Source of the DNA: JAYYPW01 sp036128855
GTDB lineage: Bacteria > Pseudomonadota > Gammaproteobacteria > Comchoanobacterales > Comchoanobacteraceae
Assembly: GCA_036128855.1 (NCBI GenBank)
Contig: JAYYPW010000011.1
Location: forward strand, 1-64,000
Length of the DNA: 64,000 nt
Direction of reading: 5' to 3'
Translations under genes and position numbers: made by a program
Notes under the pieces: generated by a model
Seen by the model: only the letters and a program-made list of their open reading frames with translations
Told to the model about the DNA's origin: nothing
Databases searched by the model: none
Shown here: positions 45,950 to 56,419 of the stretch, piece by piece
Numbering within the stretch: the first letter of the stretch is position 1
Layout: the number at the start of each line of letters is the position of its first letter

Positions 45950-46276
45950 ATGAATGTGATTAATATGCACGCAATGAGTACAAGGTATCGTCATTTATTT
46001 ACATTAGATTTATGGTTACGTTTTTTTTGCGTTGCATCATGTGTTTTTATTTTGTATATGATTAAATCAATGATTTGGGTATTTATGGGATTGCAGATTA
46101 TTTGCTTATTATTTACTGGAAAAATTTCTAGCTGGCTACTTAGCTGGGCACAGATGTTTTGTGTATATTTCTATCAGCTTTTAGAATATGTACTATTTGT
46201 GACTGATACGCGTCCTTATCCTTTTTATGGTCCATGGTTTGATGGTCTTTTGCGTTATTTTCGTCTTGCCAAATAA
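45950..46276 (+). CDS. DUF4389 family membrane protein
   Basis: 108 residues. Two to three membrane segments (about 20-45, 50-62 and 70-90) and the family's ending TDTRPYPFYGPW, where the TD..P(F/Y)PF phrase is typical. Function of the family is unknown. It has an AAGGGTG upstream and follows coaE by 25 bases, with the NnrU-like gene next; these three probably form a unit. Confidence 0.7.
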   Translation: MNVINMHAMSTRYRHLFTLDLWLRFFCVASCVFILYMIKSMIWVFMGLQIICLLFTGKISSWLLSWAQMFCVYFYQLLEYVLFVTDTRPYPFYGPWFDGLLRYFRLAK

Positions 46277-46291
46277 TAGGTATAGTAGATA

Positions 46292-46843
46292 ATGTTTTGG
46301 TTTTTATTAGCACTATTAGGTTTCTCTTGTTTGCGGCTCCACACTTATTATCAACCGATTCCAGTTTTTGTACAAAATATTTTAGGTAGCTTACAACGAT
46401 ATTATAACTTTGTTATCTTATTCACATGTTTGAGTTTGATTGGTATAGCTTTTTTCTATAATATTCCTCGCTCTGTGGTTATCTGGACTCCCGATCCTAG
46501 ACTCTATATGGTGACAAACGTGGCTATGATGTTGTCGTGTGTTTTTTTAGTTGCCGTTTGGCATCCATCAAATATTCGTAGATTTTTTGCCAATCCTATG
46601 GCAATGACTTTAATCTTGTGGTCTCTATCTCATCTCTTGGTTAACGGGGACTCTACATCATTTCTCTTGTTTGTTACCTTCTTTACAGTAGGTTCTGTAG
46701 AGAGCTTTTTGTCTTCGAGAACTATGACTCCGGATTATATTGCATGGACAAATGATATTGCAGTTTTGGTTTTGGCTATGTGTGTTTATGTTTTTTTCTG
46801 GTTTTCTCATCAATACTACACAGGAGTTGCAGTTCTCTGGTAG
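46292..46843 (+). CDS. NnrU-like membrane protein
   Basis: 183 residues with about five membrane segments. The NnrU pattern is seen in VAVWHPSNIRRFFANPMAMTLILWSLSHLLVNGD (as AVWHPSNIRRFF and LWSLSHLLVNGD) and the following FLLFVTFFTVGSVES. Family members were found near denitrification genes, and relatives act in carotenoid isomerisation or haem-linked steps; the function here is unknown. It lies 15 bases after the DUF4389 gene. Confidence 0.7.
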   Translation: MFWFLLALLGFSCLRLHTYYQPIPVFVQNILGSLQRYYNFVILFTCLSLIGIAFFYNIPRSVVIWTPDPRLYMVTNVAMMLSCVFLVAVWHPSNIRRFFANPMAMTLILWSLSHLLVNGDSTSFLLFVTFFTVGSVESFLSSRTMTPDYIAWTNDIAVLVLAMCVYVFFWFSHQYYTGVAVLW

Positions 46844-46981
46844 TTATGCTTCAAATTTATTATTTTATGTCTTATTTATATATTATTAACTAAAGCTCTT
46901 GAATTACACATTGTTCGTGGCTGAGTCTTATTATGTAATTTGATTGAATACGCACTGGTTATGAGTTAATCGCTATAATTA

Positions 46982-49513
46982 TTACTCTGTTGCTATTTCA
47001 TCTAGAGGTGTGCTCATTTTTGTACCAACCAGGCTTTGAGTATTACTTGGAGTTTCTTCTTTTCTTTCATTAATCCTAAGGTACATAAGCTTAGATACAA
47101 AATCGATAGTGACTTTTTTACGCATATTTTCAAATAAGTGATAGGAGTCTATTTTATATTCATGTTCTGGATTTCGCTGCGCATAACCTCTAAAGCCAAT
47201 ACCTTCTCGCAAATCTTCCATAGTCAGTAGGTGCTCTTTCCAATGGTGGTCCATACAAGAAAGCAACAGGTTTTTCTCGAATATACTGAAATCTTCTCTA
47301 GGTAAATGATGGGTTTTGTTTTCATAGTCGGCATAGTAAAATTGCCCCAGGGTATCACTAAGTGATTGTGTAGTCATATCGTCAGGTAAATCAGGTTTTT
47401 TGCTGAAGGTTTTATTTAAGTCTGCTTCTAGAGATTTTCTCGCTATTACCCCGTGTTCATTTACGTGTTGATGTACTATATTTTCACTTGCTGTTGCAAT
47501 TATGGACTGGATGTGTGGAGAAATATTATCAAGATGTAATAGTTCATTACGTTGTTCGTAAAAGACAAGCCGTTGCTCATTAGCTATATCGTCGTATTTC
47601 AAAAGTTGTTTTCGAATATCAAAGTAGTGGGCTTCCATCTTTTTTTGATTGCTTGCTATTGCATGATTTAGCATAGGTGCTTGTAGGCTTTCTTGTGGGT
47701 TACCACTGCTTTTTTTGATGAAGTCTAAAACACCTTTGGGAAATATCTTGAATAAATGGTCTTCGAGCGATAAAAAGAACTGTGATGATCCAGGGTCTCC
47801 TTGTCTTGAGCATCGTCCTCTGAGCTGATTATCAACTCGTCTACATTCATGTCTCTCTGAGCCTAGTACATGAAGTCCACCTGCATTCTTGACTATTTCC
47901 TGTTTTTCTGCCCACTCAGCACGCATTTTTGTAATCTTGGCTTGATCTAGTCTTTTTTTAGAAGATTGTATTTGTGCTTCTATATTACCACCTAGAACAA
48001 TATCTGTTCCTCTTCCGGCCATATTCGTTGCTATTGTTACTCTTCCAGGCTCACCTGCTTGAGCAATAATCTCAGCCTCGGCCTCATGTTGCTTAGCATT
48101 TAGTACTCTATGTGCAATATTATTTCTTTTCAATAATTGTGATAGATACTCAGAGTTCTCGATCGATGTTGTGCCAACAAGAACAGGTTGTTGTTTTTTG
48201 TTTCTACGCACAATATCGTCTACTATGGCTTGGAATTTACTTTGTTGTGTCATGTAAATTATGTCGTCGCTATCTTTTCTTATACATGTCTTATTTGTAG
48301 GGATAACTAGTACTTCTAGGTTATATATTTCTTCTAGTTCTTGTGCTTCTGTATCAGCGGTTCCTGTCATACCGCTGAGCTTATCATATATTCTAAAGAA
48401 GTTTTGAAACGTAATAGAAGCTAGTGTTTGGTTTTCTTCTTGTACAGTAACATTCTCCTTGGCCTCTACAGCTTGGTGATGCCCACTAGACCATCTTCTG
48501 CCTGGCATGGCTCTTCCGGTGTTCTCGTCAATGATCACGATATTTTGGTTACGTACGATATAATCAATGTCTTTTTTAAGAATGAACTTAGCACGGATAC
48601 AAGCGTCTATAAAGTGGAGGATTAGTGCATTTTCATTTAGATAAATATTGCTATCTTTCTCAAGTATGCCATGGTTTTTTAGCATTTTTTCAATTCTATC
48701 GTGCCCTTCTTCAGTTAGTTGTACCTGTCTTTCTTTTAAGTTGATAGAAACGTCAGGTTTTTCTGATTTGTCATCTAGTTTCTCTACTAATGGATAGATT
48801 GTACGATACATATCAGAACTCTTGCCAATGGGCCCAGAAATAATTAGTGGGGTTCTGGCTTCATCAATAAGTATAGAGTCTACTTCATCAACGATAGCAT
48901 AGTTTAGCGGCTTAAGTACTTGTTGAGACGCCGATGTTGCCATGTTATCTCGTAAAAAATCAAAGCCTAGTTCACCATTGTTGGCATAAGTGATATCACA
49001 TCGATAAGCAGCTTGTCGCTCTTCAATACTTAGATTAGGTATAATTGTTCCAACAGATAGGCCAAGGAACTGAAATATTTTCCCCATCCACTCAGCATCA
49101 CGTTTGGCAAGATAGCTATTGACGGTAACAATATGTACACCTTTACCGCTAAGTGCATTTAAGTAGGCGGGTAGGGTAGCAACAAGGGTTTTTCCTTCGC
49201 CTGTAGCCATTTCTGCTATTTGTCCATGATGTAATGCCATGCCGCCGAGTAACTGTACGTCATGGTGGCGCAGACCAATTGTTCGTTTGCTTGCTTCTCT
49301 AACAACTGCAAACGCTTCAACTAAAATATTGTCAAGATTCGGGTCTTGTTTAAGTTTGTCTCTAAGAGCTTGCGTCTTTGATTTGAGGGAGTGGTCGTCA
49401 ATTTCGCTAAGAGTTTCTTCCATGGCATTGATGGCATTGACTTTAGGTTGCATTTTTTTTATGAACTGGTCGTTTTTGCTTCCTAGAAAGAATTTGAGTA
49501 CAGATTGTAGCAC
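46982..49513 (-). CDS. secA: Preprotein translocase ATPase SecA
   Basis: 843 residues. It drives proteins through SecYEG. The motifs are visible: MATGEGKTLVATLPAYL (Walker A), YAIVDEVDSILIDEARTPLI (DEAD-type Walker B), TNMAGRGTDIVLGGN, and SGMTGTADTEAQE. The protein ends soon after the helical scaffold with SLVGTKMSTPLDEIATE, so the zinc-binding C-terminal motif (C.C.SG....CH) that binds SecB is absent. This shortens it by about 50 residues and suggests reduced SecB dependence. The gene dciA is divergent from it. Confidence 0.97.
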   Translation of the reverse strand: MLQSVLKFFLGSKNDQFIKKMQPKVNAINAMEETLSEIDDHSLKSKTQALRDKLKQDPNLDNILVEAFAVVREASKRTIGLRHHDVQLLGGMALHHGQIAEMATGEGKTLVATLPAYLNALSGKGVHIVTVNSYLAKRDAEWMGKIFQFLGLSVGTIIPNLSIEERQAAYRCDITYANNGELGFDFLRDNMATSASQQVLKPLNYAIVDEVDSILIDEARTPLIISGPIGKSSDMYRTIYPLVEKLDDKSEKPDVSINLKERQVQLTEEGHDRIEKMLKNHGILEKDSNIYLNENALILHFIDACIRAKFILKKDIDYIVRNQNIVIIDENTGRAMPGRRWSSGHHQAVEAKENVTVQEENQTLASITFQNFFRIYDKLSGMTGTADTEAQELEEIYNLEVLVIPTNKTCIRKDSDDIIYMTQQSKFQAIVDDIVRRNKKQQPVLVGTTSIENSEYLSQLLKRNNIAHRVLNAKQHEAEAEIIAQAGEPGRVTIATNMAGRGTDIVLGGNIEAQIQSSKKRLDQAKITKMRAEWAEKQEIVKNAGGLHVLGSERHECRRVDNQLRGRCSRQGDPGSSQFFLSLEDHLFKIFPKGVLDFIKKSSGNPQESLQAPMLNHAIASNQKKMEAHYFDIRKQLLKYDDIANEQRLVFYEQRNELLHLDNISPHIQSIIATASENIVHQHVNEHGVIARKSLEADLNKTFSKKPDLPDDMTTQSLSDTLGQFYYADYENKTHHLPREDFSIFEKNLLLSCMDHHWKEHLLTMEDLREGIGFRGYAQRNPEHEYKIDSYHLFENMRKKVTIDFVSKLMYLRINERKEETPSNTQSLVGTKMSTPLDEIATE

Positions 49514-49746
49514 GGTAAGACCTCAGTAGCAGATAAGTAATTTTAAAATTAATAGGGGTATATTTTAACGTATTTTTGTCTTTTAGGCAAATAGTTAGGG
49601 TGTGTTCAGGTTAGATTGCTAACGTTTTATGTTTTGTGTGTGACATAGTAATTTTATTGTGTATTTGTTAGTATGTACTATAGTGTATTGTGAGCTACAT
49701 ATAGTTTTCTTTTCTCACTAAATTTTTTGTAGGATTAACCCCAGCT

Positions 49747-50190
49747 ATGCAGAAACCACTACATAACACACTATTTAAAAAATATAAATCAGAGATAACT
49801 AAGAGGCATTTTCTTCTTGATAGGGTACAAGCACTTTTGCCAGGTTATTTGTCCCATACTATTCTCTCTGTCTCGGTAAGTAATGGTGTATTAACCATTT
49901 TTATATCTGATAGCTCCATGTATTTTCAGGTTTTTAAATATTCACAGTTATTGCTTACTAAATTACAGTGTCCCACATATCAAGATCAAATACATAAAGT
50001 TGCGGTCTGTGTGAGGCCGGACATGACAAATACTATGCAAGAGATAACCCGCAAGCCTAAAACAGTTTCACAATTACCAAAGCAAGCGGTCAAACATTTT
50101 TCTAAGTTGTTGAATTCTTTGAAAAATCACGCAAAACTTGCACAGGCTGTTCGTAATCTTGTAGATGATACTCACCGGTTTCGAACGTAA
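49747..50190 (+). CDS. dciA: DciA-like protein (DUF721)
   Basis: 147 residues. The DUF721 core LLDRVQALLPGYLSHTILSVSVSNGVLTIFI (as LLDRVQALLPGYL and NGVLTIFISDSSMYFQVFKY) is seen near 22-72; the C-terminal part is basic and helical. DciA assists loading of the replicative helicase DnaB. A DUF721 gene commonly lies beside secA in gammaproteobacteria, which supports the assignment. Confidence 0.65.
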   Translation: MQKPLHNTLFKKYKSEITKRHFLLDRVQALLPGYLSHTILSVSVSNGVLTIFISDSSMYFQVFKYSQLLLTKLQCPTYQDQIHKVAVCVRPDMTNTMQEITRKPKTVSQLPKQAVKHFSKLLNSLKNHAKLAQAVRNLVDDTHRFRT

Positions 50191-50203
50191 GCCTATTTAT
50201 GTG

Positions 50204-51847
50204 TTATAAAGCAGGTAAGTTCCTCTGTGGCTGTTTGTTGCTTTCACTGGAATTGGTACCAACTAGGTTTTCATTAGATAAATTATCGATTAAATCTGAT
50301 TTATTATTCTTCGTAGAAAATAAAGTACTTGGTTTATGCTGTATATAAGATTTGTGTATCTGGTTTTTCTGATTTTCACTCGGTTTTAAGTAAGATCCAA
50401 TTACACTAGATGCAGAATACAATATACTAAAAACTACTAGGCTTGCATTTACCTTTTGTGTCCAGGTGGGTAGATAAGTGAAAGTCCACAAGCTTGCTGT
50501 AGGCATAGAGAAAATAATGATGGAGCCTACTGCTAAACCTATGCTTGCTGATATTAGGTTGAAGATATAGTCATAGATATCGTCGTGGGCTTTGGAATAC
50601 TTAGAGTGGGCGAGTGTTGAAGAAACAATACCGAATAAAGATGTTGCTAGTAATAAAGGTAGGGAAGCTATTTGAGATCCTATAGCAATCATGTATAGCT
50701 GGGTTAAGCCTGTAACTAGTGACCATCCACTCAAAGCACATAAGCAATGATAGGTTATGTGATCAATAGCTAGATTTCTTCGTGTGGAGCCTCGGTAGCT
50801 TAGTACTTGATGTTGAGGTGAAAGGCTTTTATTGTTGAAGAAGGTAGTTAAGTTATTATAGGAAGATGTCGCTTGATAAACTGCTTGGTAATTTTTCAAT
50901 AAAATAGAGATATTAATAATCACTTGAAAAATAGCTTGGCAAGCCTGTATTGCGAGTGCAACAGTCAATGGCTGCCCATTGGGTAAGAAATTGCTGGTGA
51001 CAGGAAACTGACGAGTTAGTACCAATACAACGATCAGTCCGCCTATTGGAAAAGCTGCATCTCTAATTATACTATTTAAACCGTCAAGTAGAAAATCATA
51101 ATTGAACTGTTTTTGTTGTGTTTTTTGATAATCAGCAAGTGTAGATTCAAGATTATTGTGTGCGTTATCTTTCTGATAACTTTCTGCGCACTCAGCTTGT
51201 ACATGTCTATTTCTTAATTCATCTCTCTGTAAATTACTTTTGCTATCCAGCGGCGCAATAAAACGTGTTGTGAATTCAAGAGCGATAAAATTGATGAGTA
51301 GCGTGGTACCAGTGATTGCTACAGCAGAGCCATACATACCAATGCTTAATAGAAAAAATAAGTTAACAGCAATAGTTGTCAGTGACTGCAATGATATTTC
51401 AATGAGTTTATTCACGCTAAAAAATAATTTCTCACTGTCACTTACGAGTCTTTGTCCGATAGAACCTTTAAACTTTGCATCGGTAGACATAGTGCTACTT
51501 TGCAAGCCGAGTTTGGAAGTTCTCAAAGCCATATTTTGAATTTGCCAGTTTTGTATACGAGATGCTTGACGGGATAAATACTTTAGGAAAGACTCTGTTG
51601 CTTTTATTCCAACACGCAGTAGAACAAGAATTGCTGTAGCTTGCAAAAAGCTACTTAGATGTTGACTGGCTAATGTATCATAGAAATATTTCCAGGCATA
51701 TATCATGCCGAAAGGTGTCATACCAAGTAAGATATATGATGCATAGAGAGCAGTCAGGCGAGTTGCAAAACCTCCCCAGTAACTTGTTTTGAGTACAAAA
51801 TATGCAGCATGAGTAATATTTGATGGCCTTTTTTTAATCTGAGACAT
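50204..51847 (-). CDS. ABC transporter membrane subunit, SbmA/ABC_membrane_2-like, no ATPase domain
   Basis: 547 residues. The first half resembles the SbmA/BacA/ABCD-type membrane domain: membrane segments at about 30-75, then GSIGQRLVSDSEKLFFSVNKLI (the family's N.DQRI..D region), then RHVQAECAESYQKDNAHNN with the helix that precedes the third pair of membrane segments. Further membrane segments follow (about 360-480), and the tail is polar. No Walker or signature motifs are present. It lies 133 bases downstream of a related gene with an ATPase domain, so the two probably form a heteromeric transporter. Confidence 0.6.
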   Translation of the reverse strand: MSQIKKRPSNITHAAYFVLKTSYWGGFATRLTALYASYILLGMTPFGMIYAWKYFYDTLASQHLSSFLQATAILVLLRVGIKATESFLKYLSRQASRIQNWQIQNMALRTSKLGLQSSTMSTDAKFKGSIGQRLVSDSEKLFFSVNKLIEISLQSLTTIAVNLFFLLSIGMYGSAVAITGTTLLINFIALEFTTRFIAPLDSKSNLQRDELRNRHVQAECAESYQKDNAHNNLESTLADYQKTQQKQFNYDFLLDGLNSIIRDAAFPIGGLIVVLVLTRQFPVTSNFLPNGQPLTVALAIQACQAIFQVIINISILLKNYQAVYQATSSYNNLTTFFNNKSLSPQHQVLSYRGSTRRNLAIDHITYHCLCALSGWSLVTGLTQLYMIAIGSQIASLPLLLATSLFGIVSSTLAHSKYSKAHDDIYDYIFNLISASIGLAVGSIIIFSMPTASLWTFTYLPTWTQKVNASLVVFSILYSASSVIGSYLKPSENQKNQIHKSYIQHKPSTLFSTKNNKSDLIDNLSNENLVGTNSSESNKQPQRNLPAL

Positions 51848-51980
51848 AGAAAGATAAACTTGATGATAATATTGCTATAATAATTAAGAAGTTGTCTGGA
51901 TGCAAGTATAGAAAATTTGCATGAAAAAATGTTTAGAACTTACTATGATAGAGATTAATGAAATTCTACACAAAACTTGG

Positions 51981-54728
51981 TTAACCGTTCGTGTTTGCGG
52001 CAACGCTCACAGGAAAAGTAAATCGATCGCAAGTATTTTTAATAATTTGTTCGACGCTGGAGGACTGTAGTTTTGCTTGTTCTATAGTATCCGCATCTGG
52101 TTTTTCCACATAGACTAGTATATCACAGTACTCATGTAATATATTTTTTGGGATGTGATGGTCTAATTCGCAAAGAATACTCCCGGTTTTCTCAACTGGT
52201 TCTCTAAGAATTTTGAACATTTTTCCGTAAGTATCATATTGGGTAAAGGGTTCATCAAGAGTTATAAATTTCGGGGTAGGGATAGAGATTTTTGCATAAA
52301 GAAGGACAAAGTTAAATAGCGTCTTCTCGCCACCACTTAAATTCATCAATTCATTGGTTATCACTTCGTTTTTGATTATTGTTTCGAAAATAGATTTTAG
52401 ACTGCCGGTTAATAGACCTTGAGTGGAAAGTTTGTTTATACAATCATTCATATTCCTTTTTACCGTATCCCATTTGTAAAATTTACGGCAATTTCTAAAA
52501 CTTGTACTTGACCATGATTTGATAATAGATGGAGATATGAGATCATTGTAGAATCTCAACTGAAGGTCAGTTCCATTTATTTTGAGATTTTTTTTCAAAT
52601 CATCAATAGTGCTTGGTTCTTGAATCTTACTGTCATCAATCACAGAGGTGGGAGAACCTATCTGTGGTGTATATGAGCTCATTGTAGCAACACGGGGGTA
52701 TTCCAAAGTTATCTGAGGCGTATGACCATTACTCTTCTTAGCTACATCTTTTTCATCATTTGCCACAAAGCGGTCAACTTTAAGCGTGTGCCCACCGATA
52801 CTATCTGGATTTTTTAAATTATGATCGATTATTTGGTTTATGATTTCATGTATAAATGTGAATAAAACTGATTTGCCAGATCCAGATTTGCCTATACCTA
52901 TATACGTTTTTGTAGATTCAAAGACGAGTTCTTCATCTAGAGTCATTAAGAGTTCTTTTCTATCTGCTGTGGAGTATATTTTGCCAGGGGGTATAGTAAT
53001 ACGGATTCTAGGTGAAGAAGCATTAGAAGGTATACATGTACAGTTGCCGTTACTACTTTTGCTCGTGTTCTGGAGTTTAGCTGGGTTATTGTATCCCTTG
53101 AGCTTTGCTTTTGAGATCAATATTTCCCTAATTGTTAAGGCAGAAGAACTCAGAAAAGAAGCTAGAGATAAGCTGTTATAGAGTGTGAAATATGAGATAT
53201 TAGGAGAGTAGATTGCTAGTAGTACGTAGACTATTAGTCCGCAAGATAAGCTGAGTATGTTTTTTGCTCGATGTAGTCCTGAAAGTTCCTCGTTACTTTG
53301 CTTGTTTCCTAATATGGATCCTTTTCTGTTATAAATTAGAAAACTACTAGTGATAATAATTAGCATATAGGGCTTAATAATTGAATCGATGGAAAACATT
53401 GCTGAAGGGTTAAAAAAGGCACTCAAAATAGTGCCAGTCTTCTCAAGTAATAAGTTCTTTATACATGTGTGTATGTAGTATAAAAGGCAACTTGCTACAC
53501 AGCTATATCTTACTGTGATCAGTAATTCTATTAGCTGTTCGTAGAGATCTTGCGATGGACTTATATTATGTGATTTACAGCGGTTATTTAGTTGTGTGTT
53601 ATTTTCGGATTGTTTTTTATAGTTTTCGATGGCGCCAAAGGATGATTTGAGATCTGATTGTACTTTTGCGCTTGTTACTATTGGCATGCCACACTTATAA
53701 ATTCTTTCGAGAGATAAAAATGCTTGGGTTAAGACCCCTGTAGGTATATTGTGAATGCCGCGCAGTAATATTAATAAAACTGCGCCAAACTTTGTGAAAT
53801 TTTCGGTCATATCATTGATGAAATCTATTCTACTTTTGTATATTTCGTTTTTGTAGGTTGTATTGTAGTAGTTTTTATATCTATGATTTTGTCCGCATAC
53901 TAAGTTTTCGTTCTTGATCAGATTTCCATCAGTTTGGTTTAATTTCGTGTTGTTAACGTTCATGTGTTTATCTTGCTCGCGGATTTCTACAGTTGATTTT
54001 TCGAGTTTGGCTCTATAAAACTGGAGAAGGCAATATGACGTTGCATAGAATACTATAAATGGCTGTAAAAGCGAATCTCCTAAACCTGACTTCCTAATAA
54101 AAGAAACAACCGTGACTAGCGTGAGTAAATTTTTTATAATGACATTTATTAGCTTAAAGCATGAATCATAGTATTTAGGGACCTGATGATGGATATATCC
54201 GCTCTTAGTATTTTCATCATTATTACGTCTGCTTATAGATGTATTAAGATGAGAATTGTTAAATGTTACTGATGTTTCTGTGTTCAGCTTCCTCATGATA
54301 TCTTTTTTGTACTGATCTAGTTTACTCCCTACAACCTCTTTGGTTATGGTTGCTACCATACATGCTAAGACGATTCGATAAGTAAGAAGAATGTTTGTTC
54401 CATAACCATTGAGCTGTGAGTAAAAGCTTGCGTACAAGTTGAGGAGCGCAAACGGATAGAAATTAAACGCTATACAAAGGCAAGTGTAGGCTAGTACATT
54501 ATAGATCTGATTGTGCTTTGGTGCCAAAACTAGATAGAACTCGCGTAAAGCCTCTATGCAGTTGCCCGTGTAAAAATCAAGAAATCCACAAAGTAGCTTA
54601 CAAGGGTTAAAAAATCTTGTAATACTTTCTATACTTCGACGTATGGGAGAAATTATGTCAATATACGTAAGACTTTTTCCAGCATGTGTGTCACATTTGG
54701 ATGCATAACCCATAGGATTCTCTATCAC
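51981..54728 (-). CDS. ABC transporter with fused membrane and atypical ATPase domain
   Basis: 915 residues. The N-terminal two thirds (about 70-560) contain some eight to ten membrane segments with long polar loops. The ATPase domain has Walker A GIGKSGSGKSVLF (about 613-625), signature LSGGEKTLF (about 794) and Walker B PKFITLDEPF (about 815), then a His switch in CELDHHIPK. Walker A and signature lie about 175 residues apart, roughly 80 more than usual, so an insertion is present. It probably pairs with the following membrane-only protein. The substrate is unknown; peptide or fatty-acyl export is suggested by SbmA/ABCD relatives. Confidence 0.65.
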   Translation of the reverse strand: MIENPMGYASKCDTHAGKSLTYIDIISPIRRSIESITRFFNPCKLLCGFLDFYTGNCIEALREFYLVLAPKHNQIYNVLAYTCLCIAFNFYPFALLNLYASFYSQLNGYGTNILLTYRIVLACMVATITKEVVGSKLDQYKKDIMRKLNTETSVTFNNSHLNTSISRRNNDENTKSGYIHHQVPKYYDSCFKLINVIIKNLLTLVTVVSFIRKSGLGDSLLQPFIVFYATSYCLLQFYRAKLEKSTVEIREQDKHMNVNNTKLNQTDGNLIKNENLVCGQNHRYKNYYNTTYKNEIYKSRIDFINDMTENFTKFGAVLLILLRGIHNIPTGVLTQAFLSLERIYKCGMPIVTSAKVQSDLKSSFGAIENYKKQSENNTQLNNRCKSHNISPSQDLYEQLIELLITVRYSCVASCLLYYIHTCIKNLLLEKTGTILSAFFNPSAMFSIDSIIKPYMLIIITSSFLIYNRKGSILGNKQSNEELSGLHRAKNILSLSCGLIVYVLLAIYSPNISYFTLYNSLSLASFLSSSALTIREILISKAKLKGYNNPAKLQNTSKSSNGNCTCIPSNASSPRIRITIPPGKIYSTADRKELLMTLDEELVFESTKTYIGIGKSGSGKSVLFTFIHEIINQIIDHNLKNPDSIGGHTLKVDRFVANDEKDVAKKSNGHTPQITLEYPRVATMSSYTPQIGSPTSVIDDSKIQEPSTIDDLKKNLKINGTDLQLRFYNDLISPSIIKSWSSTSFRNCRKFYKWDTVKRNMNDCINKLSTQGLLTGSLKSIFETIIKNEVITNELMNLSGGEKTLFNFVLLYAKISIPTPKFITLDEPFTQYDTYGKMFKILREPVEKTGSILCELDHHIPKNILHEYCDILVYVEKPDADTIEQAKLQSSSVEQIIKNTCDRFTFPVSVAANTNG

Positions 54729-54904
54729 ATAACACTATAAATATAACCTGTCTTGTAATCTTTGTTAAGTGCTTTTGTTCTTTTATAGCAATAAATTCGA
54801 TATCTAAATGTTTTCAATATAAAAAATAAACTTTTTATGTTAGAATTTGAAGACTTACTTTGCTCTACATGCCCATTTCTTACTTAGTAAATGACTTAAT
54901 ATAT

Positions 54905-56419
54905 ATGCAGGAAAATATTTTACAAAAAAGTTCGGATTTTCTTAAAACACTTACAGATATACCTGATAGGTTTCCTGTTGCATGGGAGCGGGTTAGTATG
55001 CTCATGGATAGTAGTAACTTCTTTGAGCTTGCCTCTTTAGTTGGTTATGCACCACATTCTGGCTCAACCAATCAAGCAAATGTATTGACAGGGCTGGGCT
55101 ATGTGTCACAAAGACTCTGCTTTTTTATTGCCCATGAGCCAACTAAGTTAGCTGGTGCAATGACTCCCTCTAGTATCGAGAAAGTTCTTCGAGCACAAGA
55201 AATTGCAGCTCAGCAAGCTTTACCTATCATTTATTTAGTTCAGTCTGCCGGTCTAGACTTACGTCAGCAGGCTGGTGGTTTTGTTGCTGTAGGTAAAATC
55301 TTTGCTAATATGGCACGCCTTTCTAAGCAAGGTATACCACAAGTATCAATTTGTTATGGTACCGCAACTGCGGGTGGTGCCTACATGGTTGGTATGGCAG
55401 ATTTTACTATATTATTAGCTAATCAATCTCAAGTTTTCCTTGCAGGACCTAATTTAGTGTCTTATGCAATAGGTGAACGTAATACACCTGAGCAGCTGGG
55501 AGGGACCTTACTTCATCAGCACTCAGGACTAGCAGATGTAGTTGTAAATGCTGTAGACGAAATTCAACCAATTTTACAAAACTGGCTGGTATGTGAGAAA
55601 CAGTGGCCAGTTTTCAAGTCTTATCAAAATAGTGCTTCACAACCTCATACAGCGGACTTCATAGCTTCACTCAAATCAATTTCTTCTGATTATCGTCGGA
55701 TGTTTGCTATGCCAGAATTGGTTCATATGCTTGTGGATGAAAGTTATCATGCTTATAAGCCTTCATCGCATACTAAGATGTTGTGTTATTTTGCTTCTAT
55801 CAAAGGTTGCCCTGTCGGGGTAATCGCAAATTTGGCACCGATTGATACTCAATCTGCATACAAAGTTGTTCAGTTTATAGAAAGATGTGAGCGGGCAGGG
55901 ACACCACTTCTTTTCATGATGCATACAACTGGGTTTCAAGTAGGTAGAGATGCAGAGCGTTCTGGTATTATAAATGCTGGTTCTAGACTGATTCAGGCTG
56001 TGACAAATACTGAACTTCCTAAAATAACTCTCCAAATTGGGGGGGCGTTTGGTGCAGGTTACTATGCAATGTGTGGCCGCCCCTTTTCTGCTGATGTAGT
56101 GTTTTCTTGGCCAACTGCAAAGCTTGCAGTCATGGGGCCTGAAGCAGGAGCACAGTTATTAACTTCTCTGAAAGTACAATCTTCTTTAAAACGTGGTAAA
56201 CCACTTTCTTCACAGGAGAAAAAATCTTTTTACGATACAATGCATGCAGATATTACCCAAAAGATGGACGTGGCCTATACTTCTGCTCAACTATGGGATG
56301 ATGGTATTATAGATCCTCTTGAAACACGGGACAAACTTGCTTTTTGGTTGGATATATTTGCACAAAGAAACAAGTGTTTGCAGAAAGGAAAAGATTATGG
56401 ACTGCCAAGAATTCATTGA
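54905..56419 (+). CDS. Acyl-CoA carboxylase beta subunit (carboxyltransferase), LiuB-like
   Basis: 504 residues from ATG 54905; earlier in-frame starts (TTG 54860, ATG 54869, ATG 54890) exist and none has a clear ribosome binding site. The fold is shown by HEPTKLAGAMTPSSIEKVLRAQEIA (as AGAMTPSSIEKVLRAQEIA), GTATAGGAYMVGMADF (biotin-side oxyanion region) and the C-terminal QIGGAFGAGYYAMCGRPFS with MGPEAGAQLL. These enzymes carboxylate methylcrotonyl-CoA, geranyl-CoA or propionyl-CoA together with a biotin-carrying alpha subunit, which is not in this window. Next gene overlaps the end by 23 bases. Confidence 0.85.
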   Translation: MQENILQKSSDFLKTLTDIPDRFPVAWERVSMLMDSSNFFELASLVGYAPHSGSTNQANVLTGLGYVSQRLCFFIAHEPTKLAGAMTPSSIEKVLRAQEIAAQQALPIIYLVQSAGLDLRQQAGGFVAVGKIFANMARLSKQGIPQVSICYGTATAGGAYMVGMADFTILLANQSQVFLAGPNLVSYAIGERNTPEQLGGTLLHQHSGLADVVVNAVDEIQPILQNWLVCEKQWPVFKSYQNSASQPHTADFIASLKSISSDYRRMFAMPELVHMLVDESYHAYKPSSHTKMLCYFASIKGCPVGVIANLAPIDTQSAYKVVQFIERCERAGTPLLFMMHTTGFQVGRDAERSGIINAGSRLIQAVTNTELPKITLQIGGAFGAGYYAMCGRPFSADVVFSWPTAKLAVMGPEAGAQLLTSLKVQSSLKRGKPLSSQEKKSFYDTMHADITQKMDVAYTSAQLWDDGIIDPLETRDKLAFWLDIFAQRNKCLQKGKDYGLPRIH

